Assembly (NCBI RefSeq): GCF_001552135.1
Contig: NZ_BCQP01000050.1
Span: 1 to 64,000, forward strand
DNA from: Actinomadura chibensis NBRC 106107
GTDB lineage: Bacteria > Actinomycetota > Actinomycetes > Streptosporangiales > Streptosporangiaceae
Reading direction: 5' to 3'
Length of the DNA stretch: 64,000 bases
Each line of letters starts with the position of its first letter. Positions within the stretch are counted from its first letter, which is position 1. The position numbers were made by a program, and so were the translations under genes. Shown here in pieces: positions 19,773 through 28,241 of the stretch. The notes beneath the pieces were generated by a model. That model was not told where the DNA came from and did no database searches. It saw nothing but the letters and a program-made list of their open reading frames with translations.

Positions 19773-21371
19773 ATGACGACCCGCATCGGGATCGACTTCG
19801 GCACGGCGAACACCGTCGTCGCCGGATGGGACCACACCCTGGACAGGGGCGAGCCGATCCCGCTGCCCGGGCTCGACCTGTCGCGGGAGGGGAGCCGGGG
19901 CGTCGACCAGCGGGTCGTGCCGTCCAGGATCGCCTTCTCCGCGACGGACGACCGGCGCTGGATCGGCGCGCAGGTGACCGACGAGGTCGCCGCGGGACCG
20001 GGCGCGGTCGTGTTCCAGTCGACGAAGAGCGCGGTGACCGGGCGGGCCGTCGACATCCCGCGGCGGCTCGGCGGCGACCGCACCGTGACGGCGCGGGAGG
20101 CGGCGACCCGGTTCCTGTCCGACGTGATGGCGAGCGCGATCCTCGCCGTCGACTCCGGCGACCTGGAGATCGTCGCGACCGCGCCGGTCGAGTCGTTCGA
20201 CGCCTACCGCGACTGGCTCGTCCGGGAGGTCGGCGAGGACGCGGGCGGCGGCGCCCGGCTCCGCGTGGTGGACGAGGCGACCGCCGCCGCCGTCGGGTAC
20301 AGCGCGCGGCTGAACCCGGGCGAGGTGTTCCTCGTGTTCGACTTCGGCGCCGGGACGCTCGACACGTCGGTGGTGAAGGTGCTCGACCCGTCCAACGCGA
20401 CGGCGGGCGCCGCCGTCCGGACGATCTCCAAGGCGGGCCTCGACCTCGGCGGCGACCACATCGACGCCATGCTCGCCGAGCACGTCGCGGAGAAGGCGGG
20501 CGTCCCGTTCGGCGACACCGAGGAGTACAACCGGGTGTTCCGGGAGCTGCTGCGGTCGGCGGAGCGGGCCAAGGTGGCGCTGACGGCGGCGGACGCGGCG
20601 GTCGTCGAGTCCGGGCCGTACCGGGTGGAGGTCGGGCGCGCGGACTTCGAGGGGCTGCTCCGGCGGAAGGACGTCCTCGGCCGGGTCAGCCGGGCGCTTC
20701 GCAAGACGCTGGACGGCGCCGCCGCGAAGGGCTTCCCGGCCGACGAGATCGGCAAGGTGTTCCTCGTCGGCGGCACCAGCCTGATCCCGGCGGTGCGGGA
20801 CGTCCTGGCGCTCCAGTTCCCGCCGGACGCCCTGCACCTGGACCGTCCGCTGGAGGCCGTCGCCGCCGGTGCGGCGGGGATCGCGGGCGGGTACGAGCTG
20901 AGCGACCACATCCAGCACGACTACGCGATCCGGCACGTCAACCGCGACACCGGCGCCTACGAGTTCGAGACGCTCGTCCGGGCGGGGACCGAGTACCCGA
21001 CGCCGGAGCCGGTGAAGATGCTCACGATCAAGGCGATCCGGGACGGGCAGCGCAACCTCGGCATCGCCGTCTACGAGCTGGCCCACGCGAGCTACCGGGA
21101 GGCGAGCTCCGACCTGGAGATCATGTTCGACGCGAACGGCGGCGCGCGGACCGTCGCGGTCACCGCGCAGCGCATGCAGCAGCGGTCGCGGCTGTGGCTC
21201 AACGAGGACAGCCCGACGTTCCTGGAGGCCGACCCCCCGGCGAAGGCGGGCGTCGACCGGTTCCGGCTCGACTTCCGGGTGGACGCGCAGAAGCGCCTGA
21301 CCGTCTCCGCCTACGACATCCAGCGCAACCTCCTCGTCCTCGACCAGCAGCCCGTCGTCCGGCTTTCCTGA
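19773..21371 (+). CDS. Hsp70-family protein
   Basis: The 532-residue product starts at ATG 19773 (GGAAGGAACGGC upstream). The actin-like ATPase domain has phosphate 1 IGIDFGTANTVVAGW, connect 1 VVDEATAAAVGYSA, phosphate 2 FLVFDFGAGTLDTSVV, and adenosine motif IGKVFLVGGTSLIPAVRD. The C-terminal ~130 residues form a beta-rich region ending FRVDAQKRLTVSAYDIQRN, resembling a short substrate-binding domain, but the helical lid and EEVD-type tail of DnaK are absent. No DnaJ or GrpE gene is adjacent. I infer a dedicated chaperone for this operon's large proteins, possibly working with the AAA ATPase. Confidence 0.92.
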   Translation: MTTRIGIDFGTANTVVAGWDHTLDRGEPIPLPGLDLSREGSRGVDQRVVPSRIAFSATDDRRWIGAQVTDEVAAGPGAVVFQSTKSAVTGRAVDIPRRLGGDRTVTAREAATRFLSDVMASAILAVDSGDLEIVATAPVESFDAYRDWLVREVGEDAGGGARLRVVDEATAAAVGYSARLNPGEVFLVFDFGAGTLDTSVVKVLDPSNATAGAAVRTISKAGLDLGGDHIDAMLAEHVAEKAGVPFGDTEEYNRVFRELLRSAERAKVALTAADAAVVESGPYRVEVGRADFEGLLRRKDVLGRVSRALRKTLDGAAAKGFPADEIGKVFLVGGTSLIPAVRDVLALQFPPDALHLDRPLEAVAAGAAGIAGGYELSDHIQHDYAIRHVNRDTGAYEFETLVRAGTEYPTPEPVKMLTIKAIRDGQRNLGIAVYELAHASYREASSDLEIMFDANGGARTVAVTAQRMQQRSRLWLNEDSPTFLEADPPAKAGVDRFRLDFRVDAQKRLTVSAYDIQRNLLVLDQQPVVRLS

Positions 21372-21379
21372 GGAGTCCC

Positions 21380-21793
21380 ATGTCGCATTTCACGAAGGTC
21401 CGTACCGCCATCACCGATCAGGACCGGCTCGTCGCCGTGTTGCGCGAGCTGGGCTTTCCCGAGGTCGAGTCGCACGCGCGGCCGACGCCGCTTTACGGGT
21501 ATCGGGGCGATGTCCGTCCGGAGAAGGCGGAGGTCGCCATCCGGCGGCGGCACGTCGGCAGCGCGAGCAACGACATCGGGTTCCACCGGACCTCGGACGG
21601 CACGTTCGAGGCCATCATCAGCGAGTACGACCGCCGGAAGTACGACGCGGAATGGCTGCGGAAGGTGGCGCGGAGGTACGGGCGGCTGACCGCCCTCGCC
21701 TACGCCGAGGCCAACGGCTTCACCGTCGCCGCCGAGGAGACCGACAAGCGGACGGGCGAGGTCAGGCTGACACTGCGGCGCACGGTGTTCTGA
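21380..21793 (+). CDS. DUF1257 (Ycf35-like) protein, second copy
   Basis: The 137-residue product starts at ATG 21380, eight bases after the Hsp70 stop, with GAGGAG upstream. It opens MSHFTKVRTAITD, has the YGYRG turn and a C-terminal TGEVRLTLRR strand, all typical of DUF1257. It shares the N-terminal motif and fold pattern with the first copy at 9853 but is otherwise well diverged, so the two probably have distinct roles. The two copies bracket the operon. The following gene, hsdM, starts only 31 bp downstream. Confidence 0.87.
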   Translation: MSHFTKVRTAITDQDRLVAVLRELGFPEVESHARPTPLYGYRGDVRPEKAEVAIRRRHVGSASNDIGFHRTSDGTFEAIISEYDRRKYDAEWLRKVARRYGRLTALAYAEANGFTVAAEETDKRTGEVRLTLRRTVF

Positions 21794-21824
21794 GGTCCGG
21801 CCGCGTCCTGGGATGATCCTGTCC

Positions 21825-23225
21825 ATGACGGCGGAACTCACGGAGGTGCTCTGGAAGGCCGCCGCGAAGCTGCGCGGATCGGTGGACGCGGCCCAGTACA
21901 AGGACTTCGTCCTCGGGCTGGTCTTCCTCAAGTACGTGTCCGACTCGGCGGGTCCCGGGGCCTTCCGGGTGCCGGACGGCGCGCGCTGGGCGGACGTCGC
22001 GGCCGGTGATCCGGACGCGGTCGGCGCGCGCGTCGACGCGGCCATGGACGCGGTGATGCGCGCCAATCCGTCGCTGGACGGCGTGCTGCCGCTCATCTTC
22101 CGGGACGTCGACCAGCGGCGGCTCGGCGACCTTGTCGCCCTGATCGGCACGGCCCGGTTCGGCGACGTCGGCGGGAGGACGGCGCGGGACGTCCTCGGCG
22201 AGGTCTACGAGTACTTCCTGGAGAAGTTCGCGCGGGCGGAGGGGAAACGCGGCGGCGAGTTCTACACCCCGCCGAGCGTCGTGAAACTGCTCGTCGAAAT
22301 CCTCCGCCCCTTCAAAGGACGCGTCTACGACCCGTGCTGCGGGTCGGGCGGCATGTTCGTGCAGGCGGAGAAGTTCGTGCGGAGCCACCGGGGACGGCTG
22401 GACGGCATCGCCGTCCACGGGCAGGAGGCGAACGAGCGGACCTGGCGGCTGGCCAGGATGAACCTCGCCGTCCACGGGATCGCCGGTGACATCCGCCGGG
22501 CGGACGCCTTCCACGCCGACGCGCATCCCGGGCTCGGCGCCGATTTCGTCCTCGCCAATCCGCCGTTCAACATGTCGGACTGGTATCGCGACCCCGCCGA
22601 CCCGCGCTGGCGCTTCGGCGTCCCCCCGGCCGGGAACGCCAATTTCGCGTGGATGCAGCACATCGTCGCGAAACTCGGCCCGGACGGCGCGGCCGGGGTG
22701 GTGATGGCGAACGGGTCGATGTCGTCCCGGCAGTCGGCGGAGCGCCGGATCCGGGCGGCGATGGTGGACGCCGACCTGGTGGCGTGCGTGGTCGCGCTGC
22801 CGGGTCAGCTTTTCCGCAGCACGCAGATCCCGGCGTGCCTGTGGTTCTTCGACAAGGGAAAGCGCGTGCGGAACGAAATCCTGTTCGTCGACGCCCGCGC
22901 CATGGGGACGATGGTCGACCGCACCGAACGCGTCCTCACCGGCGCCGACATCGGCCGGATCGCCGACGCCTACCATTCCTGGCGCGACCGCTCCCACGCG
23001 GACGTCCCGGGCTTCTGCCATTCCGCCCGGCTGGACGAGATCAGGGCGAACGACCACGTCCTCACGCCGGGCCGCTATGTCGGCGCCGCCGTCCCGCATT
23101 CCGCGGACGGCGAGCCCGTCGCCGACCGCATCGAGCGCCTCACCAAGGAACTCCTCGCGCAGTTGGACGAGTCGGAACGCCTCGACCAGGTCGTCCGAGA
23201 CGAACTGCGACGCCTCAGTGAATAG
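21825..23225 (+). CDS. hsdM: Type I restriction-modification DNA methyltransferase subunit
   Basis: The 466-residue product starts at ATG 21825. It has the N-terminal HsdM helical domain (LWKAAAKLRGSVDAAQYKDFVLGLVFLKYVSD) and the N6-adenine methyltransferase core: motif I DPCCGSGGMF starting at residue 169 (SAM binding) and catalytic motif IV NPPF at residue 245. GEFYTPPSVVKLLVEIL and PGQLFRSTQIPACLWFF are further family blocks. It pairs with HsdS to methylate adenine in a bipartite target. All catalytic elements look intact. No hsdR lies in the window, so this is either a modification-only unit or one whose nuclease is elsewhere. Confidence 0.95.
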   Translation: MTAELTEVLWKAAAKLRGSVDAAQYKDFVLGLVFLKYVSDSAGPGAFRVPDGARWADVAAGDPDAVGARVDAAMDAVMRANPSLDGVLPLIFRDVDQRRLGDLVALIGTARFGDVGGRTARDVLGEVYEYFLEKFARAEGKRGGEFYTPPSVVKLLVEILRPFKGRVYDPCCGSGGMFVQAEKFVRSHRGRLDGIAVHGQEANERTWRLARMNLAVHGIAGDIRRADAFHADAHPGLGADFVLANPPFNMSDWYRDPADPRWRFGVPPAGNANFAWMQHIVAKLGPDGAAGVVMANGSMSSRQSAERRIRAAMVDADLVACVVALPGQLFRSTQIPACLWFFDKGKRVRNEILFVDARAMGTMVDRTERVLTGADIGRIADAYHSWRDRSHADVPGFCHSARLDEIRANDHVLTPGRYVGAAVPHSADGEPVADRIERLTKELLAQLDESERLDQVVRDELRRLSE

Positions 23226-24258
23226 CGGCACGCTGGGGGAACTCGTCGCCTTCTCCACCGGGAAGGCGCGGCCTTCCGAGAAGGGCTCCGGATACAGCGT
23301 CTACGGGGCGAACGGCGTCATCGGCACATCGGACCGGTTCAACGCCGGTCCCGATTCCACCATCGTCGGGCGCGTCGGGTCGTATTGCGGCGCCGTCCAT
23401 TACAGCCGCGAGCCGTGCTGGGTCACCGACAACGCCCTCATCGCCACCGCGAAGGACGGCGTGCACCCCCGCTACGTCTATTACCTGCTCACCAGGCTCG
23501 GCCTGAACCGGTACCGGATCGGGTCGGGCCAGCCGCTCCTCACCCAGGGCATTCTGAAACGGCTCGGCGTCCCGCGCCTGACGCGCGCGGAGCAGGAGTC
23601 GGCGGTGTCCGTGCTCGGCGCGCTGGACGACAAGATCGCCGCGAACGAGCGGATCGCCGCCCTCGCCGACGGCCTGGTCCGCGCCCGCTTCGAGGAGGCG
23701 TCCGCCCTGGCCGGCGGCTCGGTCCGGATCGGCGAACTCGGCTCCCCGGTGCGGTCGGGCGTCCCCGCCGAGCGGATCGGCCACGACGAGAACTACATCG
23801 CGCTGGAGCACATGCCGAGGCGCCGCATGTGGCTTTCGGCCTGGGGCACGGCCGCCGGGGTCGCCAGCGGGAAACGGCGGTTCGCCGCCGGGGACGTGCT
23901 CTTCGGGAAACTGCGTCCCCATTTCCACAAGGTGGGCCTCGCGTTCGTGGACGGGGTCGCGTCCACCGACATTCTCGTCGTCCGGCCGGAGAGCGAGGAG
24001 CGGCGCGGCTGGCTGCTCGCCGCGCTGTCGAGCGACGAGGTCGTGGCGCACGCGTCGGCGGTCGGGGACGGCACCCGGATGCCGCGCGCGAAATGGTCCG
24101 ACCTCGCCGGGTTCGAGGTCCCCTGGCCGGGCGACGACCGCGCGCGCGAGTTCGACGAATCCGTCCGGCCGCTCGCGCGGCGGGTCGAGGCCGCGACGTC
24201 CGAGAGCGCGACCCTCGCCGAACTCCGCGACACCCTCCTGCCCGCCCTGATCCCCTGA
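23218..24258 (+). CDS. hsdS: Type I restriction-modification specificity subunit
   Basis: The 346-residue product starts at GTG 23218, overlapping hsdM by eight bases. Two target-recognition halves are visible: the first opens LGELVAFSTGKARPSEKGSGYSVYGANG and continues through the TQGILKRLGVPRL and AEQESAVSVLGALDDKIAANE central helix; the second runs from about residue 170 with YIALEHMPRRR to WSDLAGFEVPWP and a final coiled helix ending LRDTLLPALIP. It is somewhat shorter than the ~400 residues usual for HsdS but both halves are present. It would determine the DNA target of the hsdM product. Confidence 0.92.
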   Translation: MNSGTLGELVAFSTGKARPSEKGSGYSVYGANGVIGTSDRFNAGPDSTIVGRVGSYCGAVHYSREPCWVTDNALIATAKDGVHPRYVYYLLTRLGLNRYRIGSGQPLLTQGILKRLGVPRLTRAEQESAVSVLGALDDKIAANERIAALADGLVRARFEEASALAGGSVRIGELGSPVRSGVPAERIGHDENYIALEHMPRRRMWLSAWGTAAGVASGKRRFAAGDVLFGKLRPHFHKVGLAFVDGVASTDILVVRPESEERRGWLLAALSSDEVVAHASAVGDGTRMPRAKWSDLAGFEVPWPGDDRAREFDESVRPLARRVEAATSESATLAELRDTLLPALIP

Positions 24259-24278
24259 GCGCACGGCATCATCAGGGC

Positions 24279-25085
24279 GTGGACTATCTGCTGAGCAACC
24301 GCCAGATCGAGGCCGGGGAACGGTTCGAGGCCATCGCCGAACTGTTCGACGCGTGGACGTTCCGTCATTTCGACGGCATCGGCCTGACGACCGGCTGGCG
24401 GTGCTGGGAGGTCGGCGCGGGCGGGCCCACCGTCCCGGCCTGGCTGGCGCGGCGCGTCGGCCCGGAGGGGCGCGTGCTCGCCACCGACATCGACGTGAGC
24501 TGGCTGCCCGCCGACGCGCCGTTCGAGGTCGCGCGGCACGACATCGTCCGGGACGGCCCGCCCGCCGGTCCGGGTCATGGTGACGGCCTCTTCGACGTCG
24601 TCCACGCGCGCCTCGTCCTCGTCCACCTGGCCGACCGCGACCGCGCGCTGCGGACGATGGTCAACGGCCTGCGCCCCGGCGGCGTCCTGCTGGTCGAGGA
24701 CGCCGACCCCGCGCTCCAGCCGCTCGCCTGCCCGGACGAGCACGGCCCCGACGAGCGGCTCGCCAACCACGTCCGGCGCGGCTTCCGCGCGCTGCTCGCC
24801 GAGCGCGGCGCGGACCTCTCCTACGGGCGCCGCCTCCCCCGGCTGCTGCGCGAGGCGGGCCTGACGGGCGTCCGCGCCGACGCGTTCTCCCCCATCGTGT
24901 CGCCTGCGTGCGGCATCCTGGAGGCGGCGACGATCCGGCAGGTCCGCGGCAAGCTCGTCGCGGGCGGCCACGCCACCGACGACGAGATCGACCGCCTCCT
25001 CGCCGCCATCGCCGCCGGGCGGCTCGACCTGACCCTCGCCCCGCTGATCTCCGCGTGGGGCGTGAAGCCGCCCGAGAAACCGTAA
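24279..25085 (+). CDS. Class I SAM-dependent methyltransferase
   Basis: The 268-residue product starts at GTG 24279, 20 bp after hsdS. Motif I is seen as CWEVGAGGPTVPAWLARRVG followed by VLATDID (acidic residue binding the SAM ribose), then FDVVHARLVLVHLADR and the post-motif LRPGGVLLVEDAD. The C-terminal ~100 residues probably form a substrate cap. The substrate is unknown. Spacing suggests the same transcript as hsdMS, but a small-molecule methyltransferase is not a usual part of restriction loci. Confidence 0.85.
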   Translation: MDYLLSNRQIEAGERFEAIAELFDAWTFRHFDGIGLTTGWRCWEVGAGGPTVPAWLARRVGPEGRVLATDIDVSWLPADAPFEVARHDIVRDGPPAGPGHGDGLFDVVHARLVLVHLADRDRALRTMVNGLRPGGVLLVEDADPALQPLACPDEHGPDERLANHVRRGFRALLAERGADLSYGRRLPRLLREAGLTGVRADAFSPIVSPACGILEAATIRQVRGKLVAGGHATDDEIDRLLAAIAAGRLDLTLAPLISAWGVKPPEKP

Positions 25086-25403
25086 TTCCTCTATTTTTTC
25101 GACGCTTGACGACGGATTCCAGCATTTCTGGCCGGGCGGCCGATGGAAATCGCCGACCGGTCCGCCGCGCGCACTTTTGACACGTTCCAGAACGGCCCCG
25201 CCGGGCCGAAATGATGGGATTCTCAGGTGACCTCGTAAACGGCCGATGACACACCGTGCTGGATCTTGGACGGACGGCGACAGTCCGCAGGATGCGGTAA
25301 GGCCCTTGCATGCGCGCAAGCGTCGGTGACTCCCCTGCGCGCCGTGCGTCAGAGTGTGTGTTGTTTTCCTTCCACGTCCGAATTCGACTTGGCCGAAGAG
25401 CAC
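25086..25403. other. 318-bp intergenic region
   Basis: No convincing gene. A TTGACA hexamer occurs at 25177-25182 without a well-spaced -10. Two small inverted repeats are seen (CGGAC/GTCCG near 25270-25290 and CTTGC/GCAAG near 25305-25320). It probably holds the promoter of the HATPase gene that follows. Confidence 0.4.
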
Positions 25404-25970
25404 ATGTTCGCTTACAGCCCGACACGGAGACGTGAAGCCGACGCCGCCATGAACGCATCTGACGCGTGGTCCGGAACACCCGTCCTGGTCCCGGCCCCCG
25501 CCCCCTCGCTGGAACTCGGGATCCCGTCGCCCTGGAACAACGGAAAGTCGTGCGGGCGGCTGATCGGCGAGATCGACCTCGCCGCGACGCCCGCCGCCGT
25601 CCGGCTCGCCCGCTCCTACGTCCGGGAGCTCGTCGGCCAGCACTTCGGGGCCGACCGGTCCGAGCTGGGCGACCTGGAACTGCTGACCAGTGAGTCGATG
25701 ACCAACTCGGTGCTGCACGCGCGGCCGCGCCGGGACGGCACGATCACGCTGTCGGTCCTGCACATCGACCGGTACGTCCGCGTCGAGGTGACGGACGGCG
25801 GCGCCGCGCCCGGGCAGCCGCGCGGGGCGGAGGAGCCGCTGCCCGTGCACGGCCGCGGGCTCGTCCTGATGAAAGCGCTCGCCACCGACTTCGGCACCCA
25901 TCGCGGCAGGAACGGGACGGCGACGTTCTGGTTCGGCGTGGGCGTCCGGGACGGCTGGCGGCTGCCGTGA
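25404..25970 (+). CDS. HATPase-type ATP-binding protein, anti-sigma-like
   Basis: About 188 residues from ATG 25404 (GAAGAG upstream); ATG 25449 is an alternative. The fold is that of the RsbW/SpoIIAB GHKL kinases: LELLTSESMTNSVLHARPR (N box with the Glu/Asn pair), VRVEVTDGGAAP (G1 box) and HGRGLVLMKALATDFGTH (G2 region). The N-terminal ~60 residues are Pro/Ala-rich and unconserved. Such stand-alone proteins are very numerous in actinomycetes and act as serine kinases of anti-anti-sigma factors or as anti-sigma factors. No partner antagonist is adjacent. Confidence 0.85.
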   Translation: MFAYSPTRRREADAAMNASDAWSGTPVLVPAPAPSLELGIPSPWNNGKSCGRLIGEIDLAATPAAVRLARSYVRELVGQHFGADRSELGDLELLTSESMTNSVLHARPRRDGTITLSVLHIDRYVRVEVTDGGAAPGQPRGAEEPLPVHGRGLVLMKALATDFGTHRGRNGTATFWFGVGVRDGWRLP

Positions 25971-26384
25971 CGGCCCGACCGGCGCCGGGACCGCCCCGGG
26001 CGGACGCCCCCTGTCCAGGGGACGCGCGCCCGCGGACGGCATCGCGCGCCGGTCGCCGCCGGAGCGGAGGACACTCCCCGTCCGGCACGTCCTCGGAAAC
26101 CTGGCGTCCGGGGACGGCCGGCGACGGCGAGTGTCCATGTGAGATGGCGCCCGACCGCGGGGCGGATCGTCCAGGCGAACAGGGGCTTCCTGGACCACGC
26201 CGCCGCACGCGACCCCGCCGGGCCGCCCTCTCGCCCCCTCGTCCGCCCGTCCGACTCCCCGGGTGACCCCCTCATGCTCACGCTGATCGATGACGGGACG
26301 GAAAGATCCGTCCGCCGCGTGCCCGTGGCGCCCGGCCCTTCGCTACGATCGAAGGGTCGACAACTGCCACATCTAGGGCGAGCG
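25971..26384. other. 414-bp intergenic region with promoter-like element
   Basis: No protein-like frame. A TACGAT hexamer at 26344-26349 is a good actinomycete -10 element, about 35 bp before the ATG at 26385, and is the likely promoter of the next two genes. I see no terminator or repeat of note. Confidence 0.4.
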
Positions 26385-27431
26385 ATGACCGCCGACGGCG
26401 AGCCGAAGTCTCTCTCCGAAATCACCAGGGACATGGGTCTCAACATGTCCGACGTGGCGGCCTTCTCCGGCCTGGACGAGAGCACCGTCTTCCGCTTGTG
26501 GGACAACGTCGAATGGTTGGACCGGGTCAGCGGACGATCACTGCAGAGCCTCATGTCGTCCATCCCGGGAATCGCCGAGTATTCGGTCTCGCACTCCATC
26601 CGGAAAAGGCGCGACGAACTCATCGGCGACCTGCGGCGGGAAGGGCTTTCGGTCGACCTGAACGCCCTGCAGAACTCGCCCGTTCCGCAGCAGCTCATGC
26701 TGAACGCGCTTGAGGCGGCGCTGCACATCGTCCGCGGGCAGGCGACGCAGAAGACGTCCTCCTTCATCGCCCGGTTCTGGGGCAGCGAGCAGGACCGCGC
26801 GCTGGAGACGCTCTACTCCGCCGAGCCCGGCCGCGGAATCCTGCGCGACCCGCAGGCCCTTCACGACTCGTCCATCGACCTGGCGCCGCGGCTCACCCGC
26901 AAGGCGTACTCGCTCCATTCCATCCTGGCGCTCAACGTCATCACGCACCAGGTCAGCAAGGTGACCGGCACGCTGGACGCCGACCTCGGCCTGGACGGCG
27001 CCGGGCGCGGCAACGCCTTCACCATGCGCGGCGTCGTGATGGGACAGCTGATCAGCTCGAACGACTTCGAGCTGGCCGAGAAGTACCGCCGGGAGCTGGA
27101 CACGACGCCGCTGTACGCGGCCGTCGAGGAATGGGCCTTCCCGACCTACAGCAAAGACGGCCGCGTCAGCAGCGACTTCACACTCCCGAGCTCCCTGTCG
27201 CTGCGCAACACCGCCGTCGAGATACTGCGCGAGATCGTGGCCTACAACGACGCCTACCTCTACTACCTGGTGTCGACGTACATACCGCTCGCGATGAAAC
27301 GCGACCCCGCCTTCGGCGGCAAGCTGGCCGAGCTGATCCAGGCACTGGAACTGCGCGGGGCCGATTGCAAGGACAAACGAACGAGACAGACGTGCAACAC
27401 GCTGGTTCGGCGGCTCAAGGGCATCGCCTGA
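26385..27431 (+). CDS. HTH protein with a large unknown helical domain
   Basis: The 348-residue product starts at ATG 26385 with AGGGCGAG upstream. The N-terminus reads as a helix-turn-helix (LSEITRDMGLNMSDVAAFSGLDESTVFRLWDN, residues ~9-40). The rest is largely helical with many charged residues and no recognised enzymatic motif; a Cys pair sits at the C-terminus (DCKDKRTRQTC). I do not know the family. It lies 26 bp upstream of a methyltransferase and probably forms a two-gene unit with it. I infer a DNA-binding regulator. Confidence 0.7.
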   Translation: MTADGEPKSLSEITRDMGLNMSDVAAFSGLDESTVFRLWDNVEWLDRVSGRSLQSLMSSIPGIAEYSVSHSIRKRRDELIGDLRREGLSVDLNALQNSPVPQQLMLNALEAALHIVRGQATQKTSSFIARFWGSEQDRALETLYSAEPGRGILRDPQALHDSSIDLAPRLTRKAYSLHSILALNVITHQVSKVTGTLDADLGLDGAGRGNAFTMRGVVMGQLISSNDFELAEKYRRELDTTPLYAAVEEWAFPTYSKDGRVSSDFTLPSSLSLRNTAVEILREIVAYNDAYLYYLVSTYIPLAMKRDPAFGGKLAELIQALELRGADCKDKRTRQTCNTLVRRLKGIA

Positions 27432-27457
27432 ACCGGCGCGTGGGGAATGGGGAGCCG

Positions 27458-28219
27458 GTGGAGGACACGGCGCAGGCCATCGCGATTCAGACGCAGGAGA
27501 GATGGGAGGCCAACGCGGACTACTGGGTCAAGGTCATCAGGGAGCGCCGCGACCGGTACCGGACCGAGCTGACCGACGCCGCCGTGCTCGACGCCATCGG
27601 GCCGTGCGAGGGCCTGCGCGTCCTCGACGCGGGCTGCGGCGAGGGGTACCTCTCCCGGACGCTGACCGGGCTCGGCGCGGACGTCGACGGCGTCGACGCC
27701 TGCCAGAGCCTGATCGACGCGGCGTCCGCCCATCCCTCGCCGGAGGGCAAGGCGCGGTTCGCCCACGCCACCGTCGACGACCTGCCCTTCGCGGACGGGA
27801 CGTTCGACCTGGTCGTCTGCAACCACCTGTTCAGCCACCTGCCGGACCCGACGGACGCGCTGCGCGAGATCGGCCGGGTCCTGAAGAGCGGCGGGCGGCT
27901 CGTCCTCTTGACCCTGCACCCGTGCTTCTACGTCGAGCACTCCGAGCGGGGGTCGGCGCAGAGCGTCCCCGCGGCGCAGTACTTCTCGTCGCGCGGGATC
28001 GACCAGCGGTTCCTGGTGGACGGCCTGGAGTCGCCGGCCGAGGTCACGTCGTGGCTCCGGCCGCTGGAGTTCTACGCTGGAACGCTCCGAGACACCGGAT
28101 TCGTCATCGCCGACCTCCGCGAGCCGCACCCCTCCGAAGGGATGATGCGCGACGATCCGTGGTGGCGCAAGGGCTTCCCCACCGCGATGTTCATGCTGCT
28201 CATCGCGGAGCGCAGGTAG
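27458..28219 (+). CDS. Class I SAM-dependent methyltransferase (UbiE-like)
   Basis: The 253-residue product starts at GTG 27458, with GGGGAG in front; GTG 27440 is less well placed. Motif I is VLDAGCGEGYLSRTL, then VDGVDACQSLIDAA, motif II/III FDLVVCNHLFSHLPDP and LKSGGRLVLLTLHPCFY. An N-terminal helix ERWEANADYWVKVIRERRDRYR precedes the core. Small-molecule methylation is likely; the substrate is unknown. It follows the HTH gene closely and precedes another methyltransferase by 22 bp. Confidence 0.85.
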   Translation: MEDTAQAIAIQTQERWEANADYWVKVIRERRDRYRTELTDAAVLDAIGPCEGLRVLDAGCGEGYLSRTLTGLGADVDGVDACQSLIDAASAHPSPEGKARFAHATVDDLPFADGTFDLVVCNHLFSHLPDPTDALREIGRVLKSGGRLVLLTLHPCFYVEHSERGSAQSVPAAQYFSSRGIDQRFLVDGLESPAEVTSWLRPLEFYAGTLRDTGFVIADLREPHPSEGMMRDDPWWRKGFPTAMFMLLIAERR

Positions 28220-28241
28220 CCGCCCACGTAGAGTCGCCCCC

